64,000 bases of DNA from Mycobacterium simulans (GTDB lineage: Bacteria; Actinomycetota; Actinomycetes; Mycobacteriales; Mycobacteriaceae): positions 3,334,509 through 3,398,508 of the forward strand of contig NZ_OCVX01000003.1 in NCBI RefSeq assembly GCF_900232995.1, given 5' to 3'. Made by a program: the position numbers and the translations under genes. Positions 25,024 through 34,360 of this stretch are shown piece after piece (positions within the stretch are counted from its first letter, which is position 1; each line of letters starts with the position of its first letter). The notes below the pieces were generated by a model that saw only the letters and a program-made list of their open reading frames with translations, was not told the DNA's origin and did no database searches.

Positions 25024-26313
25024 GTGACCACGATTCAGCACGACCCCTACGACGACTTCGACCGTCAGCGGCGGGTACCCGAAGCGCCGAAGACGGCGGG
25101 TCTGCCAGGTACGGAAGGCCAGCACCGCACCGACTTCGCCCGGGACCGGGCCCGAGTGCTGCACAGCGCCGCGCTGCGCCGCCTTGCCGACAAGACGCAA
25201 GTCGTCGGACCCCGGGAGAGCGACACGCCACGCACCCGGCTGACTCACTCGCTGGAAGTTGCCCAGATCGGGCGCGGAATGGCCGTCGGACTGGGCTGCG
25301 ACCTGGATCTGGTCGAACTGGCCGGTCTGGCCCACGACATCGGGCACCCGCCCTACGGGCACAACGGTGAGCGGGCGCTCGATGAGGTCGCAGCCGAGCA
25401 CGGCGGCTTCGAGGGCAATGCGCAGAACTTCCGGATCCTGACCAGCCTCGAGCCCAAAGTCCTTGATACACAAGGGTATAGCGTTGGGCTGAATCTGACG
25501 CGCGCATCGCTGGATGCGGTCACCAAGTATCCGTGGACCCGTGGCGCCGGCCGAGGCAAGTACGGGTTTTATGACGACGACCACCAACCGGCGGCCTGGG
25601 TCCGCGCTCGGGCGCCGGCGGATCGCTCGTGCCTAGAAGCCCAGGTGATGGACTGGGCCGACGATGTCGCGTATTCGGTACACGACGTCGAGGACGGTGT
25701 CGTCTCCCAACGCATCGACCTGCGCGTACTTGCCGACGACGACGATGCCGCCTCGCTGGCCAAGTTAGGGGAGAGCGAGTTCTCCCGCGTGAGCGCCGAC
25801 GAATTGATGGAGGCCGCTCGCCGGCTTTCGGGGTTGCCCGTGGTCGCCGCGGTCGGCAAATACGATGCCACATTGGCGTCGGCGGTCGCGCTTAAACGGT
25901 TGACCAGCGAGTTGGTGGGCCGGTTCGCGTCGGCGGCGATCGCGACAACGCGCGCAGTGGCCGGGCCGGGGCCGCTCGTGCGGTACCAGGCCGACTTGCA
26001 GGTGCCCGACCTGGTGCGTGCCGAGGTCGCGGTGCTGAAAATCTTGGCGTTGCAGTTCATCATGTCCGATCCGCGGCATCTGGAAACACAGGTCCGGCAG
26101 CGCGAACGCATCCATCGAGTGGCGGAGTGGCTCTACTCCGGAGCGCCGCAGACGCTCGACCCGGTCTTTGCGGCGGCATTCAACACCGCCGTTGATGACC
26201 GAGCGCGACTGCGTGTTGTCGTTGATCAGATCGCGTCCTACACCGAGGGGCGGTTGGAACGCATTGACGCCGCACAGCTCGGCCGGGCCGAGTCATATCG
26301 AGGCTTAGACTAA
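25024..26313 (+). CDS. dgt: deoxyguanosinetriphosphate triphosphohydrolase-like protein
   Basis: HD-domain dNTP triphosphohydrolase of 429 residues, equal to Rv2344c; it cleaves dNTPs to nucleoside plus triphosphate. The metal ligands are in TRLTHSLEVAQ and LAGLAHDIGHPPYGHNGE; the third site is VMDWADDVAYSVHD. The GTG at 25024 gives the VTTIQHDPYDDFDRQRR start of the H37Rv protein. A further upstream open frame is antisense to Rv2345. A few residues near RGAGRGKYGFYDDD are missing compared with H37Rv. The next gene, dnaG, follows by four bases. Confidence 0.93.
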   Translation: MTTIQHDPYDDFDRQRRVPEAPKTAGLPGTEGQHRTDFARDRARVLHSAALRRLADKTQVVGPRESDTPRTRLTHSLEVAQIGRGMAVGLGCDLDLVELAGLAHDIGHPPYGHNGERALDEVAAEHGGFEGNAQNFRILTSLEPKVLDTQGYSVGLNLTRASLDAVTKYPWTRGAGRGKYGFYDDDHQPAAWVRARAPADRSCLEAQVMDWADDVAYSVHDVEDGVVSQRIDLRVLADDDDAASLAKLGESEFSRVSADELMEAARRLSGLPVVAAVGKYDATLASAVALKRLTSELVGRFASAAIATTRAVAGPGPLVRYQADLQVPDLVRAEVAVLKILALQFIMSDPRHLETQVRQRERIHRVAEWLYSGAPQTLDPVFAAAFNTAVDDRARLRVVVDQIASYTEGRLERIDAAQLGRAESYRGLD

Positions 26314-26317
26314 GCCG

Positions 26318-28240
26318 ATGTCGAGTCCAGGTCGGTCCAGAATTTCCGATCGCGACATCGCCGCCATCCGCGAAGGGGCCCGAATCGAGGATGTCGTTGG
26401 CGACTATGTCCAGTTGCGACGCGCCGGCGCCGACTCGCTGAAGGGCTTGTGCCCATTCCACAACGAGAAGTCACCGTCGTTTCATGTGCGGCCCAACCAC
26501 GGCCACTTCCACTGCTTCGGCTGCGGCGAGGGCGGTGACGTTTACGCGTTCATCCAGAAGATCGAACACGTCAGCTTCGTCGAGGCGGTCGAACTGCTCG
26601 CGGACCGGATCGGCCATACGATCAGTTACACCGGCTCGGCCACCAGCGTGCAGCGTGATCGCGGGAGCCGTAGCAGGCTCATCGCCGCCAACGCGGCCGC
26701 GGCAGGGTTCTATGCAGAGGCCCTCGAGTCCGACGAGGCGGCACCGGCCCGGCAATACCTGAGCGAGCGCAGCTTCGATGCCGAGGCCGCCCGTCGTTTC
26801 GGCTGCGGCTTCGCGCCGTCGGGCTGGGACACACTGACAAAGCATCTGCAGCGCAAGGGTTTTGAGTTCAAGGAGCTGGAAGCTGCGGGCCTGTCCCGGC
26901 AGGGCCGTCGCGGCCCGATGGACCGGTTTCACCGGCGGTTGCTGTGGCCCATCCGCACCTCGGCCGGCGAGGTGATCGGCTTCGGGGCCCGGCGATTGTT
27001 CGACGACGATCCGATGGAAGCCAAGTACATCAATACGCCCGAGACGCTGCTGTACAAGAAGTCGGCGGTTATGTTCGGCATCGACCTGGCCAAGCGTGAC
27101 ATCGCCAAGGGGCATCAGGCGGTTGTCGTCGAGGGCTACACCGACGTGATGGCGATGCATCTGGCGGGCGTCACCACGGCGGTGGCGTCATGCGGCACCG
27201 CGTTCGGCGACGAGCACCTGGCGATGCTGCGCCGGCTGATGATGGACGACAGCTTCTTTCGCGGCGAATTGATCTACGTTTTCGATGGCGACGAGGCTGG
27301 ACGCGCTGCCGCTCTCAAGGCCTTCGACGGCGAGCAGAACCTGGCCGGTCAGCCCTTTGTCGCGGTAGCTCCGGACGGCATGGATCCCTGCGACTTGCGG
27401 CTGAAGTCCGGTGACGGTGCGCTGCGCGACCTGGTGGCACGAAGAACGCCGTTGTTCGAGTTCGCCATTCGCACCGCGATTGCCGAAATGGACCTGGACA
27501 GCGCCGAAGGCCGGGTGGCCGCGCTGCGGCGCTGTGTACCGATGGTGGGCCAGATCAAAGACCCGACGCTGCGTGACGAGTACGCTCGGCAGCTCGCCGG
27601 CTGGGTCGGTTGGGCAGATGTCGCCCAGGTCATCGACCGGGTGCGTGGCGAAGCCAAGAGGTTCAAGAATCCCGGCCGGCCCGGATGGAAGGCTCAGGCC
27701 GCGCGGTCCCCTGACGCTGCCCCGGCCGAGCCCACCGTCGCCCGTCCCGATCCGCGCGATCCAACCCTGCGGCCGCAGCGTGAGGCGCTCAAGTCGGCGT
27801 TGCAATACCCGGCGTTGGCCGGCCCGGTGTTCGACTCGCTGACCGTCGAGAGCTTCACGCACCCCGGCTACGCGGCCATCCGCGCGGCCATTGAGGCCGC
27901 CGGCGGTACCTCGACCAGTGTCAGCGGGGCGCAATGGATCGATAAGGTCCGTCAGCAGACCACGTCGGCCGCGACCGTTGGGTTGATCAGCGAACTCGGG
28001 GTAGAAGCGATCAAGGTCGACGACGACGAAAAGCTGCCGCGCTACATCGGGGGCGTGCTGGCTCGATTGCAAGAGGTCTGGATCGGCCGCCAGATCGCCG
28101 AGGTGAAGTCCAAGCTGCAGCGCATGTCGCCGATCGAACAAAGCGACGAGTATCACGCGCTGTTCGGCGACCTGGTGGCCATGGAGGCGTATCGGCGCAG
28201 CCTGTTGGAGCAAGCCAGCGGCGACGATCTGAGTGCCTGA
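26318..28240 (+). CDS. dnaG: DNA primase DnaG
   Basis: Primase making RNA primers at the replication fork; 640 residues as in Rv2343c. The N-terminal CHC2 zinc-binding domain shows LCPFHNEKSPSFHV and HFHCFGCGEGG. The TOPRIM core has VVEGYTDVMAM and YVFDGDEAGRAA. A C-terminal DnaB-interaction domain follows from about residue 480. It starts four bases after the dgt stop, so the two are cotranscribed, coupling dNTP control with replication. Confidence 0.96.
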   Translation: MSSPGRSRISDRDIAAIREGARIEDVVGDYVQLRRAGADSLKGLCPFHNEKSPSFHVRPNHGHFHCFGCGEGGDVYAFIQKIEHVSFVEAVELLADRIGHTISYTGSATSVQRDRGSRSRLIAANAAAAGFYAEALESDEAAPARQYLSERSFDAEAARRFGCGFAPSGWDTLTKHLQRKGFEFKELEAAGLSRQGRRGPMDRFHRRLLWPIRTSAGEVIGFGARRLFDDDPMEAKYINTPETLLYKKSAVMFGIDLAKRDIAKGHQAVVVEGYTDVMAMHLAGVTTAVASCGTAFGDEHLAMLRRLMMDDSFFRGELIYVFDGDEAGRAAALKAFDGEQNLAGQPFVAVAPDGMDPCDLRLKSGDGALRDLVARRTPLFEFAIRTAIAEMDLDSAEGRVAALRRCVPMVGQIKDPTLRDEYARQLAGWVGWADVAQVIDRVRGEAKRFKNPGRPGWKAQAARSPDAAPAEPTVARPDPRDPTLRPQREALKSALQYPALAGPVFDSLTVESFTHPGYAAIRAAIEAAGGTSTSVSGAQWIDKVRQQTTSAATVGLISELGVEAIKVDDDEKLPRYIGGVLARLQEVWIGRQIAEVKSKLQRMSPIEQSDEYHALFGDLVAMEAYRRSLLEQASGDDLSA

Positions 28241-28242
28241 GG

Positions 28243-28530
28243 CTACGGGGCGGCGTTCGACCGCCGCTCGATCGGGTAATCAACGGGTCGTTCAACAACG
28301 GCTGTCTCGTTGTCGATTTCGGTCAAGGTCACGAACCCGGCATCGGGTGAGATGCGATTCGCGATTTTGCGGCGCCCGCCTTCGATCACCGACCTCGCGG
28401 CAGGACTGCTGGTCAGCGCGCGGTACGTGCCCGCGATCTGCTCGTAGCGCCGGCGCCCCGCCTTTGCGCCCAACACGTAACCCAGTCCAAGCACGGCGAC
28501 ATACCCGATCAAAGCGGTCCCCTCCGACAA
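28243..28530 (-). CDS. small conserved membrane-associated protein (Rv2342)
   Basis: A 95-residue protein with one N-terminal hydrophobic segment (TALIGYVAVLGLGYVLGAKA) and a basic amphipathic stretch AGRRRYEQI. The tail has a conserved ISPDAGFVTLTEIDN. It matches Rv2342, at the same place after dnaG, and resembles YtxH-like membrane proteins. The start is uncertain: TTG at 28530 is used here, with no ATG available. Function unknown. Confidence 0.75.
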   Translation of the reverse strand: MSEGTALIGYVAVLGLGYVLGAKAGRRRYEQIAGTYRALTSSPAARSVIEGGRRKIANRISPDAGFVTLTEIDNETAVVERPVDYPIERRSNAAP

Positions 28531-28708
28531 ACAATGCAGTTGGTTCCATCCTGCCTCATGCGCCCGGCTTGGGGCGCGTCCGATCCCGCTGCGGCAGGTG
28601 GCCCTAGCGAGGGGATACGCGATCGCGTGGTCCCTCTAGTTGGGTGCGGGTATGCCAGTACGCTAGAGTCGTCCCGCGATCTGCGCCAGCAGACGCGCGT
28701 CCTGATAG

Positions 28709-28781
<73 letters not shown>

Positions 28782-28800
28782 CTTGAAACCCTGGCTGGGA

Positions 28801-29247
28801 TCAGAGACAGCCGGAAGCGCGTTGTTGTCTGGCGGCCCGCAGGATCGAGCTGGCGGTTAGGAACGCGGGTTTATCGCGGTCAGCGGGTTCGACGGGCAGG
28901 TCCGCGGCGCAGCGCAGCACCATGAGGGCCAGCGTGCTGTAGGTCCCATACGGGATGATCAGGAGATTTGCGCAAGCATCCGTGCCGGAGACGGTCATTA
29001 CGTGCTGGCGCTTGTGTTCCCATCCCGGCTTGTTGAAGTCGGGCGGTCGTTGCAGCGGTGGCCAGTTGACGTTGATCGATGTGATGTCTCCCAACAGGGG
29101 GGTCAAGACCGCGACAAGGTCGGGTAATTCATTGGTGATGCGGTCCGCGCGGGGCCACCATGCCCCATCGATGTCGCGGCCGAGCTCGGATGCCACCGAT
29201 AGTCGAATGGGGTTGACACGGCCCCGACCTCCAAACGGCCGCGTCAT
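28801..29247 (-). CDS. DUF5994 family protein
   Basis: A 148-residue protein with the conserved core RLSVASELGRDIDGAWWPR, then ITNELPDLVAVLTPLLGDI and HVMTVSGTDACANLLIIPY, typical of the actinobacterial DUF5994 family. The frame is open upstream to 29475, but homology begins near MTRPFGGRGRVNPIRLS, so the ATG at 29247 is preferred. No signal peptide or catalytic motif is seen. Function unknown. Not at this locus in H37Rv. It ends 20 bases from the tRNA gene. Confidence 0.75.
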   Translation of the reverse strand: MTRPFGGRGRVNPIRLSVASELGRDIDGAWWPRADRITNELPDLVAVLTPLLGDITSINVNWPPLQRPPDFNKPGWEHKRQHVMTVSGTDACANLLIIPYGTYSTLALMVLRCAADLPVEPADRDKPAFLTASSILRAARQQRASGCL

Positions 29248-29834
29248 CGACGGTATCGCGGTTGGGACCGGGCCCACCAGATGATGACGCTGGCACGCGT
29301 GTCGAGTCCGAAAGCCGGGCTTAAGCCGTCTCGTTGTCGCGAAACGGTTGCGGCTGCGCAACTCACGCGCGGTTCCTTCTCGGTCGGTTGCTACCGCCCC
29401 ACGGATGCAGGCGGACGGAGGAATCACATTGCCGGTGGCCGTCATCCCGCAGATTGCGGCGGACCACCGTGACAACGAAACGGCTCACCGTTGACACTAC
29501 GCTCCCCAGTGGCATTTCGATGGCCTAAATGCTATGCATTCCGAAAACGACACCACCACAGTGGTTTTCGGTAATAGTCTGGGCGTTCACCGGCCGCTTC
29601 CCTTCATGCTGACAACGAGGGCAGGGTATGGCGACCATTCAAAGTCGGCGTGGTGGCCGTAGAGTGCGGAAGTCGCACCAGAGATCCACGAAAGCGCAAA
29701 GTTGCCAACGCGGTTGGCGGCGCGCCGACGCATACCACGACCCGTTGGATTAGTGCACAAGCACCGAAAAACTCAATGCAGAAGCGCCCACGCGTATGGC
29801 GGGGTAGTGCGACCGGCAACTGAGGAGCGAGTGA
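29248..29834. other. gene-poor stretch with a hairpin
   Basis: No supported gene lies here. The only structure seen is an inverted repeat at 29541-29551 and 29561-29571 (CCGAAAACGAC against GTGGTTTTCGG, one mismatch). It is 290 bases upstream of the DUF5994 start and downstream of the ANTAR gene, so it could be an operator or a terminator. Several short open frames are not coding-like. Confidence 0.5.
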
Positions 29835-30104
29835 TTAACGCCCCCACTCCCGTTCGGCCGCTAGCTGAGCGGGAGTGCTAGCACGCGCGGTATCGGCGTC
29901 CCGACAAGCCAGGTTCACCAGCGCCCCAGCAAGGGCAAAGATCGGTACGCGATGCCGCTCGCTAGCTGAGATCAGTTCCCGGAAGGCGGCATAAGTGCTG
30001 TACCGGCGCCACCCGACCAGTATCCCTACGGCTGTGTCGAGATCACGCGTGCTTTCGTGGCCGCCAGCGCCACGTTGTAGCTGGTTTTGCAGACCTTCGA
30101 TCAT
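29835..30104 (-). CDS. small ANTAR-domain protein (putative RNA-binding antiterminator)
   Basis: From the ATG at 30104 the product is 89 residues and consists almost only of an ANTAR domain. The landmarks are TRDLDTAVGILVGWRRYSTY, AFRELISASERHRVP and LAGALVNLA. ANTAR domains bind paired hairpins in leader RNA and prevent termination. There is no sensor (GAF or response regulator) domain. An AGGAAG ribosome binding site precedes the ATG; the frame stays open to 30197. The RNA target is unknown. Confidence 0.7.
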   Translation of the reverse strand: MIEGLQNQLQRGAGGHESTRDLDTAVGILVGWRRYSTYAAFRELISASERHRVPIFALAGALVNLACRDADTARASTPAQLAAEREWGR

Positions 30105-30264
30105 CTGTCGTGGACTTCCTATCCCATCGCCTTGGTGTTTGCTGCCCGGGCGTAAGCCGGTTTCGTGAGAGTTATTGCGGTGACAGGGAATACCCACTTT
30201 CGCGCAGATTCACGCACTCTGTCATGCGCGCTGAGACCGGTTCGGCTGTTTGGATGTTCGACGG

Positions 30265-30720
30265 CTAAGCCGCTGGTGCGCGACGTAGCCGAGCGACGAA
30301 CGGATACAACTGGCAGCCGAGGCAGATGCCGAAGGCGGCATTGAGGAACGACGCGAACAGCGCGAACGCGGTTGCAACCACGCCGAGCAGCTGGATTCCC
30401 GCGGCGAAGCCAGCTACCCCGACGACCGCGAAAATAAGCCCCACCAATTGCGCGAACTTCAGCGGCGGCACCGGCTCCCGTTCCTTCACCGGTCCAATCC
30501 GAGGTGCCACCAACTTCCTGAACACCAGCCCGTATGGACTATTGCGGGGCCCCCGTACGGCGCTGATCGCGAAGATGACGGCCTGGACGCCCAGAATTGC
30601 CGCCGCCGTGGGTTGGCTGAACGCTGACACCGCCAACGTCAACACCAGAACCGTGCTGGTAATCCACGCGGCGAATCGTGGTCCCCGTACGTCTACTTGG
30701 TTGGTAGTGATCGCCATCAA
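30265..30720 (-). CDS. DUF4395 membrane protein
   Basis: A 151-residue membrane protein with four predicted helices (for example FAAWITSTVLVLTLAVSAF and LVGLIFAVVGVAGFAAGIQL). It has the family signature FGICLGCQLYP, whose cysteines are conserved in DUF4395. The family is regularly encoded beside thioredoxin-like or rhodanese proteins, which suggests redox or sulfur transfer at the membrane; that is inference. The start overlaps the stop of the thioredoxin-like gene by four bases, so the two are coupled. Confidence 0.85.
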   Translation of the reverse strand: MMAITTNQVDVRGPRFAAWITSTVLVLTLAVSAFSQPTAAAILGVQAVIFAISAVRGPRNSPYGLVFRKLVAPRIGPVKEREPVPPLKFAQLVGLIFAVVGVAGFAAGIQLLGVVATAFALFASFLNAAFGICLGCQLYPFVARLRRAPAA

Positions 30721-31148
30721 CTGCTCCTGTCGGGAATAAGGGGTCGCAGCGCCGTCTGCAGGTCGGCTGCCTTCGGCACACCCGCCGTGCGGTATCGCTG
30801 CTGACCGTCAGCGTCGAAGATGAACGTCGTAGGTAGTGACAGCACCGACAGCCGCTTGGCGGCCACCGGGTTCGCGCCGATGTCGATCTCCACGTGCGCC
30901 ACGTCCGGCAAATCGGCGCACACCTGGTCGACCACGCGACGCACCGCGTCACACGGACCGCACCACTCGGCGCTGAAGTGCACGACGGTCGGCCCCGTAC
31001 TCGATAAGCCAAGGTCCGACGTGTCCTGCTCGGACGTGGAACTGGCTTCCCGCAATACACCCGAGCGTCGATTGACGGCGACGCCGATCGCGGAGGCTGC
31101 GCCCAACGCCGCGATGGTCGCGGTCAAGGCCATCACAAGAGTGCTCAC
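30717..31148 (-). CDS. membrane-anchored thioredoxin-family protein
   Basis: A 143-residue protein with an N-terminal membrane anchor or uncleaved signal (residues 3-25). A thioredoxin domain follows from about residue 48, with active site AEWCGPCDAVRR and the cis-proline loop LSLPTTFIF. It would reduce or exchange disulfides on the outer face of the membrane, perhaps together with the DUF4395 protein. It lies 17 bases after cysE in a minus-strand sulfur operon. Confidence 0.88.
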   Translation of the reverse strand: MSTLVMALTATIAALGAASAIGVAVNRRSGVLREASSTSEQDTSDLGLSSTGPTVVHFSAEWCGPCDAVRRVVDQVCADLPDVAHVEIDIGANPVAAKRLSVLSLPTTFIFDADGQQRYRTAGVPKAADLQTALRPLIPDRSS

Positions 31149-31165
31149 AGCTGCTCCAAAAGACC

Positions 31166-31849
31166 TCAGATGGAAAAGTCCTCGCCGTACCAGACCCCAC
31201 CTTCAGGTGGTCGGACGACGCGGTCGGTTTGTGAGCCGCCATCCTGGGCTTCCAGCCTGGCCACCCTGGTGAGCAGGGATTGGAGGCTGACACCCACCAG
31301 ATCAGGCAGCACCGAGTCGTCCTCGGTTGCCGGGATTGAGCGGCTGACGATTTGCCCGGGGACCCCGACGACCACCGCGCTCGACGGGACATCCTTGACC
31401 ACGACGGCGTTGGCGCCGATCCGACTGTCGTCGCCGACTTTGATCGGGCCGAGGATCTTGGCTCCGGCCCCGATAATCACCCGGTCTCCGACGGTAGGGT
31501 GGCGCTTCCCGGTTTCCCGGCCGGTGCCGCCCAGCGTGACGCCATGGAACAGCGTGACGTCGTCGCCCACCTCGGCGGTTTCTCCGATTACCACTCCGGT
31601 CGCATGGTCGATGAACAGTCCGGCACCGAGCACGGCAGCGGGGTGGATCTCGACTCCCGTTAGCACCCGGGTGAGCTCCGCCAGCGCCCGCGCGGCCAGC
31701 CTCGCGCCCCGCAGCCACAGCCAATGGCTGATCCGGTGGCCCCATACCGCGTGCACGCCGGGATAGCAGAAGACGACCTCCAGCACCGTGGGCCGGGCCG
31801 GATCTCGCTTCCTGGCCGCCCGTATGTCGCGCCGGATATCCGCCAGCAT
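31166..31849 (-). CDS. cysE: serine O-acetyltransferase CysE
   Basis: Makes O-acetyl-L-serine, the direct precursor of cysteine. The 227-residue protein has the helical N-terminus, then left-handed beta-helix hexapeptide repeats. Key motifs are YPGVHAVWGHRISHWL, GLFIDHATGVVIGETAEVGD and GAKILGPIKVGDDSRIGANA. It matches Rv2335 including the C-terminal GEDFSI, which fits the CysK active site in the cysteine synthase complex. The ATG at 31849 is two bases after the cysK1 stop; longer open frames upstream overlap cysK1 and are rejected. Confidence 0.95.
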   Translation of the reverse strand: MLADIRRDIRAARKRDPARPTVLEVVFCYPGVHAVWGHRISHWLWLRGARLAARALAELTRVLTGVEIHPAAVLGAGLFIDHATGVVIGETAEVGDDVTLFHGVTLGGTGRETGKRHPTVGDRVIIGAGAKILGPIKVGDDSRIGANAVVVKDVPSSAVVVGVPGQIVSRSIPATEDDSVLPDLVGVSLQSLLTRVARLEAQDGGSQTDRVVRPPEGGVWYGEDFSI

Positions 31850-31851
31850 GG

Positions 31852-32784
31852 CTAGTCGCTCAGATCGGCGAACAGGACTGTGCTCAGATACCGCTCGCCG
31901 AAGTCGGGGAGCACGACGACAATCAGCTTTCCGGCGTTTTCCGGCCGACGCGCCAGCTGCAGGGCGGCCGACACGGCCGCGCCCGAGGAAATGCCGACCA
32001 GCAGCCCCTCTTCCCGGGCCAGCCGCCGCGCCAGCTCGAGCGCGTCTTCGTTCTCGACGGTGACGATTTCGTCGACCAAACCCAGGTCCAGCACCGGCGG
32101 GATGAAGCCGGCGCCGATGCCTTGGATCGGGTGTGGTCCCTTCTGGCCGCCGGACAGCACCGGTGACGCGGCGGGCTCCACGGCCACGAACTGTGCCGAT
32201 GGTCTGCGTTCCTTGATCACCTGGGCGACTCCGGTGATGGTGCCGCCGGTGCCGATCCCGGACACGAAGATGTCGACCTTGCCGTCGGTGTCTTTCCACA
32301 CCTCCTCAGCGGTCGTGACGGCGTGGACAGCCGGGTTGGCCAGGTTTTCGAACTGCTGCGGGATGAAATACCGATCGTCGGTCTTGGCCAGTTCCTCGGC
32401 CTTCGCGATGGCGCCCGCCATGCCGTCCGGACCGGGAGTAAGGATCAGTTCGGCGCCGTATGCCCGCAGCAGCATCCGTCGCTCGATGCTCATCGTGTCC
32501 GGCATGGTCAGTACGCACTTGTAGCCGCGTGCGGCCGCCACCATCGCCAGGGCGATGCCGGTGTTGCCACTCGTCGGCTCGAGGATGATCGTGTCCGGCT
32601 TGATCAGGCCGGCCTTCTCGGCCGCGTCGATCATGGCCACCCCGATGCGGTCCTTCACGCTGCCCGCCGGGTTGAACGACTCCAGCTTGGCGACAACGTC
32701 GGCCACCGCCCCGTCGGTAACCCGGCGCAGCCGGACCAGCGGCGTATTTCCGATCAGTTGCGTGATGTTGTCCGCGATGCTCAT
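31852..32784 (-). CDS. cysK1: O-acetylserine sulfhydrylase CysK1
   Basis: PLP enzyme forming cysteine from O-acetylserine and sulfide. 310 residues as in Rv2334. The PLP lysine is in NPAGSVKDRIG, the substrate loop is TSGNTGIALA and the phosphate-binding loop GTGGTITG. Start ATG at 32784 (MSIADNITQLIGNTPLVR) matches H37Rv. Its start overlaps the stop of the upstream TQXA gene by four bases, and cysE follows by two, so all three are one transcript. Confidence 0.96.
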   Translation of the reverse strand: MSIADNITQLIGNTPLVRLRRVTDGAVADVVAKLESFNPAGSVKDRIGVAMIDAAEKAGLIKPDTIILEPTSGNTGIALAMVAAARGYKCVLTMPDTMSIERRMLLRAYGAELILTPGPDGMAGAIAKAEELAKTDDRYFIPQQFENLANPAVHAVTTAEEVWKDTDGKVDIFVSGIGTGGTITGVAQVIKERRPSAQFVAVEPAASPVLSGGQKGPHPIQGIGAGFIPPVLDLGLVDEIVTVENEDALELARRLAREEGLLVGISSGAAVSAALQLARRPENAGKLIVVVLPDFGERYLSTVLFADLSD

Positions 32785-34064
32785 CTGCCTTCTCTCAGAA
32801 TGTCGGCCCAGGCCTCGTCCCAGCTGATGTCGAATTCGATGGTCACGTCCGTGGGTACGGCTAGGGCAACAGGTGTGTACCGCTGTGGTGCCCCGTCTAA
32901 CGCCAGCCCGGTCAATACTCTTCCGCCGATGCTGTGTGGAGTGGTTGCAGTCAATGTTATTGCCGATGTACCCGGGGCGCGACGCAGGTAGAACTCGGTC
33001 CCAGGTTGAACCACATCGTCGATTGGGAAGCCGTCGGCGTCGACCAGCTCGTGACCTTCGCCGACCGTCAGCTGCAATGGGATCTGCACCTGGAACGGTC
33101 CGACGAGTTCGGAATCGGCGGTCGCGTCGGTGGCGATGAGCCGGGGTTCCGGTGTCGCGCGGACGGCTTGGTGTGCTCCCGCGAGCAGGTAGTTGTAGAG
33201 GTGCACGACCCGGTCCGCGTTGCGGTAGTGGCGGGTGCCGGTAAGCCAGAAGTCGACATGGTCGATCCCGGTCGTGGCATCGGGTGTGGTGGTGATCAGC
33301 CGGTAGTAGCGGTAGCCGGATCCGCCGTGGCCGTGACGGCTGGTAGACAGCGTGCTGCCGACGCCCAGAGCGCGTTGGTAGCGACCCTTTCCGGCGTGCG
33401 TGGTCAGTTGTGAGCCGGAGACGTCGTGCCAGACACTGCCGTCGAGCGACTTCTGCAGCTTGATGGTGACGGCGGCGTCCCCGGTTGCCCACAGTGAGTA
33501 GCCGCCGAGCTGGGGTTGGCCCTCGAATTCGAAGGTGAGCACCGGTCCTGGCCCGCGGTGGACGGCGATGGGTGCGTTGAGTGGTCGGGTGTCTAGGGAC
33601 ATGCCGTTGGTCAGGTACCAGATCGCGGCCTGTGTTCCGGCGATGGCTTCGTGTTCGCTGATGTTGGCCGGTCCCAATGGGTAGCCGGCCCGGCGCAGCT
33701 GTTCGCTGAGTTCGGCGGTAGAGCGCATTGGGAAGGAGTGGCGCAGGATCCACGCCACTTCGGCTTCGCAGTCGCGGGTGAGCAGGTGTGGCAGCGCGGA
33801 CCAGGTTCCCGGCCTGTAGTGCGACGGCTGGTGCGGGGCGATGCCGGTGAAATCGAGCGAGTAGGCCTGCAGGTTCGGGTTGAGCCTGATCAGGTCAGTG
33901 CGCGCGGTGGTGCCGTCGGCGAACACGACCTTGTCAACGGTGTGGGAATAGGTGCCGCCTCGGTAGCGCGTCATGCGAGTCAGTTCGGTGACCGGCCGCA
34001 CGTGGGTGCGGCGACGGGTCGCCACAGGCGCCAGGGCACGGCTGGGTACGGAGAGCACAGTCAT
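32781..34064 (-). CDS. TQXA-domain protein with the thioester cysteine replaced by serine
   Basis: A 427-residue protein. Residues 30-155 resemble a TQXA/thioester domain: RYRGGTYSHTVDKVVF near the start and AGTQAAIWYLTNG with glutamine Q145. Where thioester domains carry the bond-forming cysteine (aYC), this protein has AYSLDFTG (S69), so the Cys-Gln thioester cannot form. The rest is beta-rich and adhesin-like. No signal peptide, LPXTG motif or membrane helix is seen, so its location is unclear. It is the first gene of the cysK1-cysE operon and divergent from the encapsulin gene; a link to sulfur metabolism is inferred from context only. Confidence 0.75.
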   Translation of the reverse strand: MTVLSVPSRALAPVATRRRTHVRPVTELTRMTRYRGGTYSHTVDKVVFADGTTARTDLIRLNPNLQAYSLDFTGIAPHQPSHYRPGTWSALPHLLTRDCEAEVAWILRHSFPMRSTAELSEQLRRAGYPLGPANISEHEAIAGTQAAIWYLTNGMSLDTRPLNAPIAVHRGPGPVLTFEFEGQPQLGGYSLWATGDAAVTIKLQKSLDGSVWHDVSGSQLTTHAGKGRYQRALGVGSTLSTSRHGHGGSGYRYYRLITTTPDATTGIDHVDFWLTGTRHYRNADRVVHLYNYLLAGAHQAVRATPEPRLIATDATADSELVGPFQVQIPLQLTVGEGHELVDADGFPIDDVVQPGTEFYLRRAPGTSAITLTATTPHSIGGRVLTGLALDGAPQRYTPVALAVPTDVTIEFDISWDEAWADILREGR

Positions 34065-34360
34065 CGGCGGTTGATCTTCCTGAAAGAATTCGAGCTACGC
34101 GCGTCACGGTGTCGCGGGTGACCGGCTCGCGCGAACGCTGCTGGAGGTCAGAGTCAGACGGGGTCAGGAAATCAACAACAACAACAGTCGACGGCAAGGC
34201 AGCGCGAGGGGACGAAGCGCGGCTGAACGGCCTGTTGCATGGCCCCACTATACGGCATGGACAAATTTCGGCAGTTCGGCTCACGGGCGGGCCTAATTCT
34301 TTGCCGTACGATCACCATCGCATACGCTCGGCACAGCGCAAGCGATCCGCAAGCGATCTT

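Noticed and set aside
31166..32299. A 377-residue frame ending in CysE
   Set aside because: The upstream third lies inside cysK1 in another frame; homology to CysE begins at the ATG at 31849.
31852..33753. A 633-residue frame that would add a long Pro/Arg-rich N-terminus to CysK1
   Set aside because: The added part is antisense-like, low-complexity Arg/Pro sequence overlapping the TQXA gene in another frame; CysK1 starts normally at 32784.
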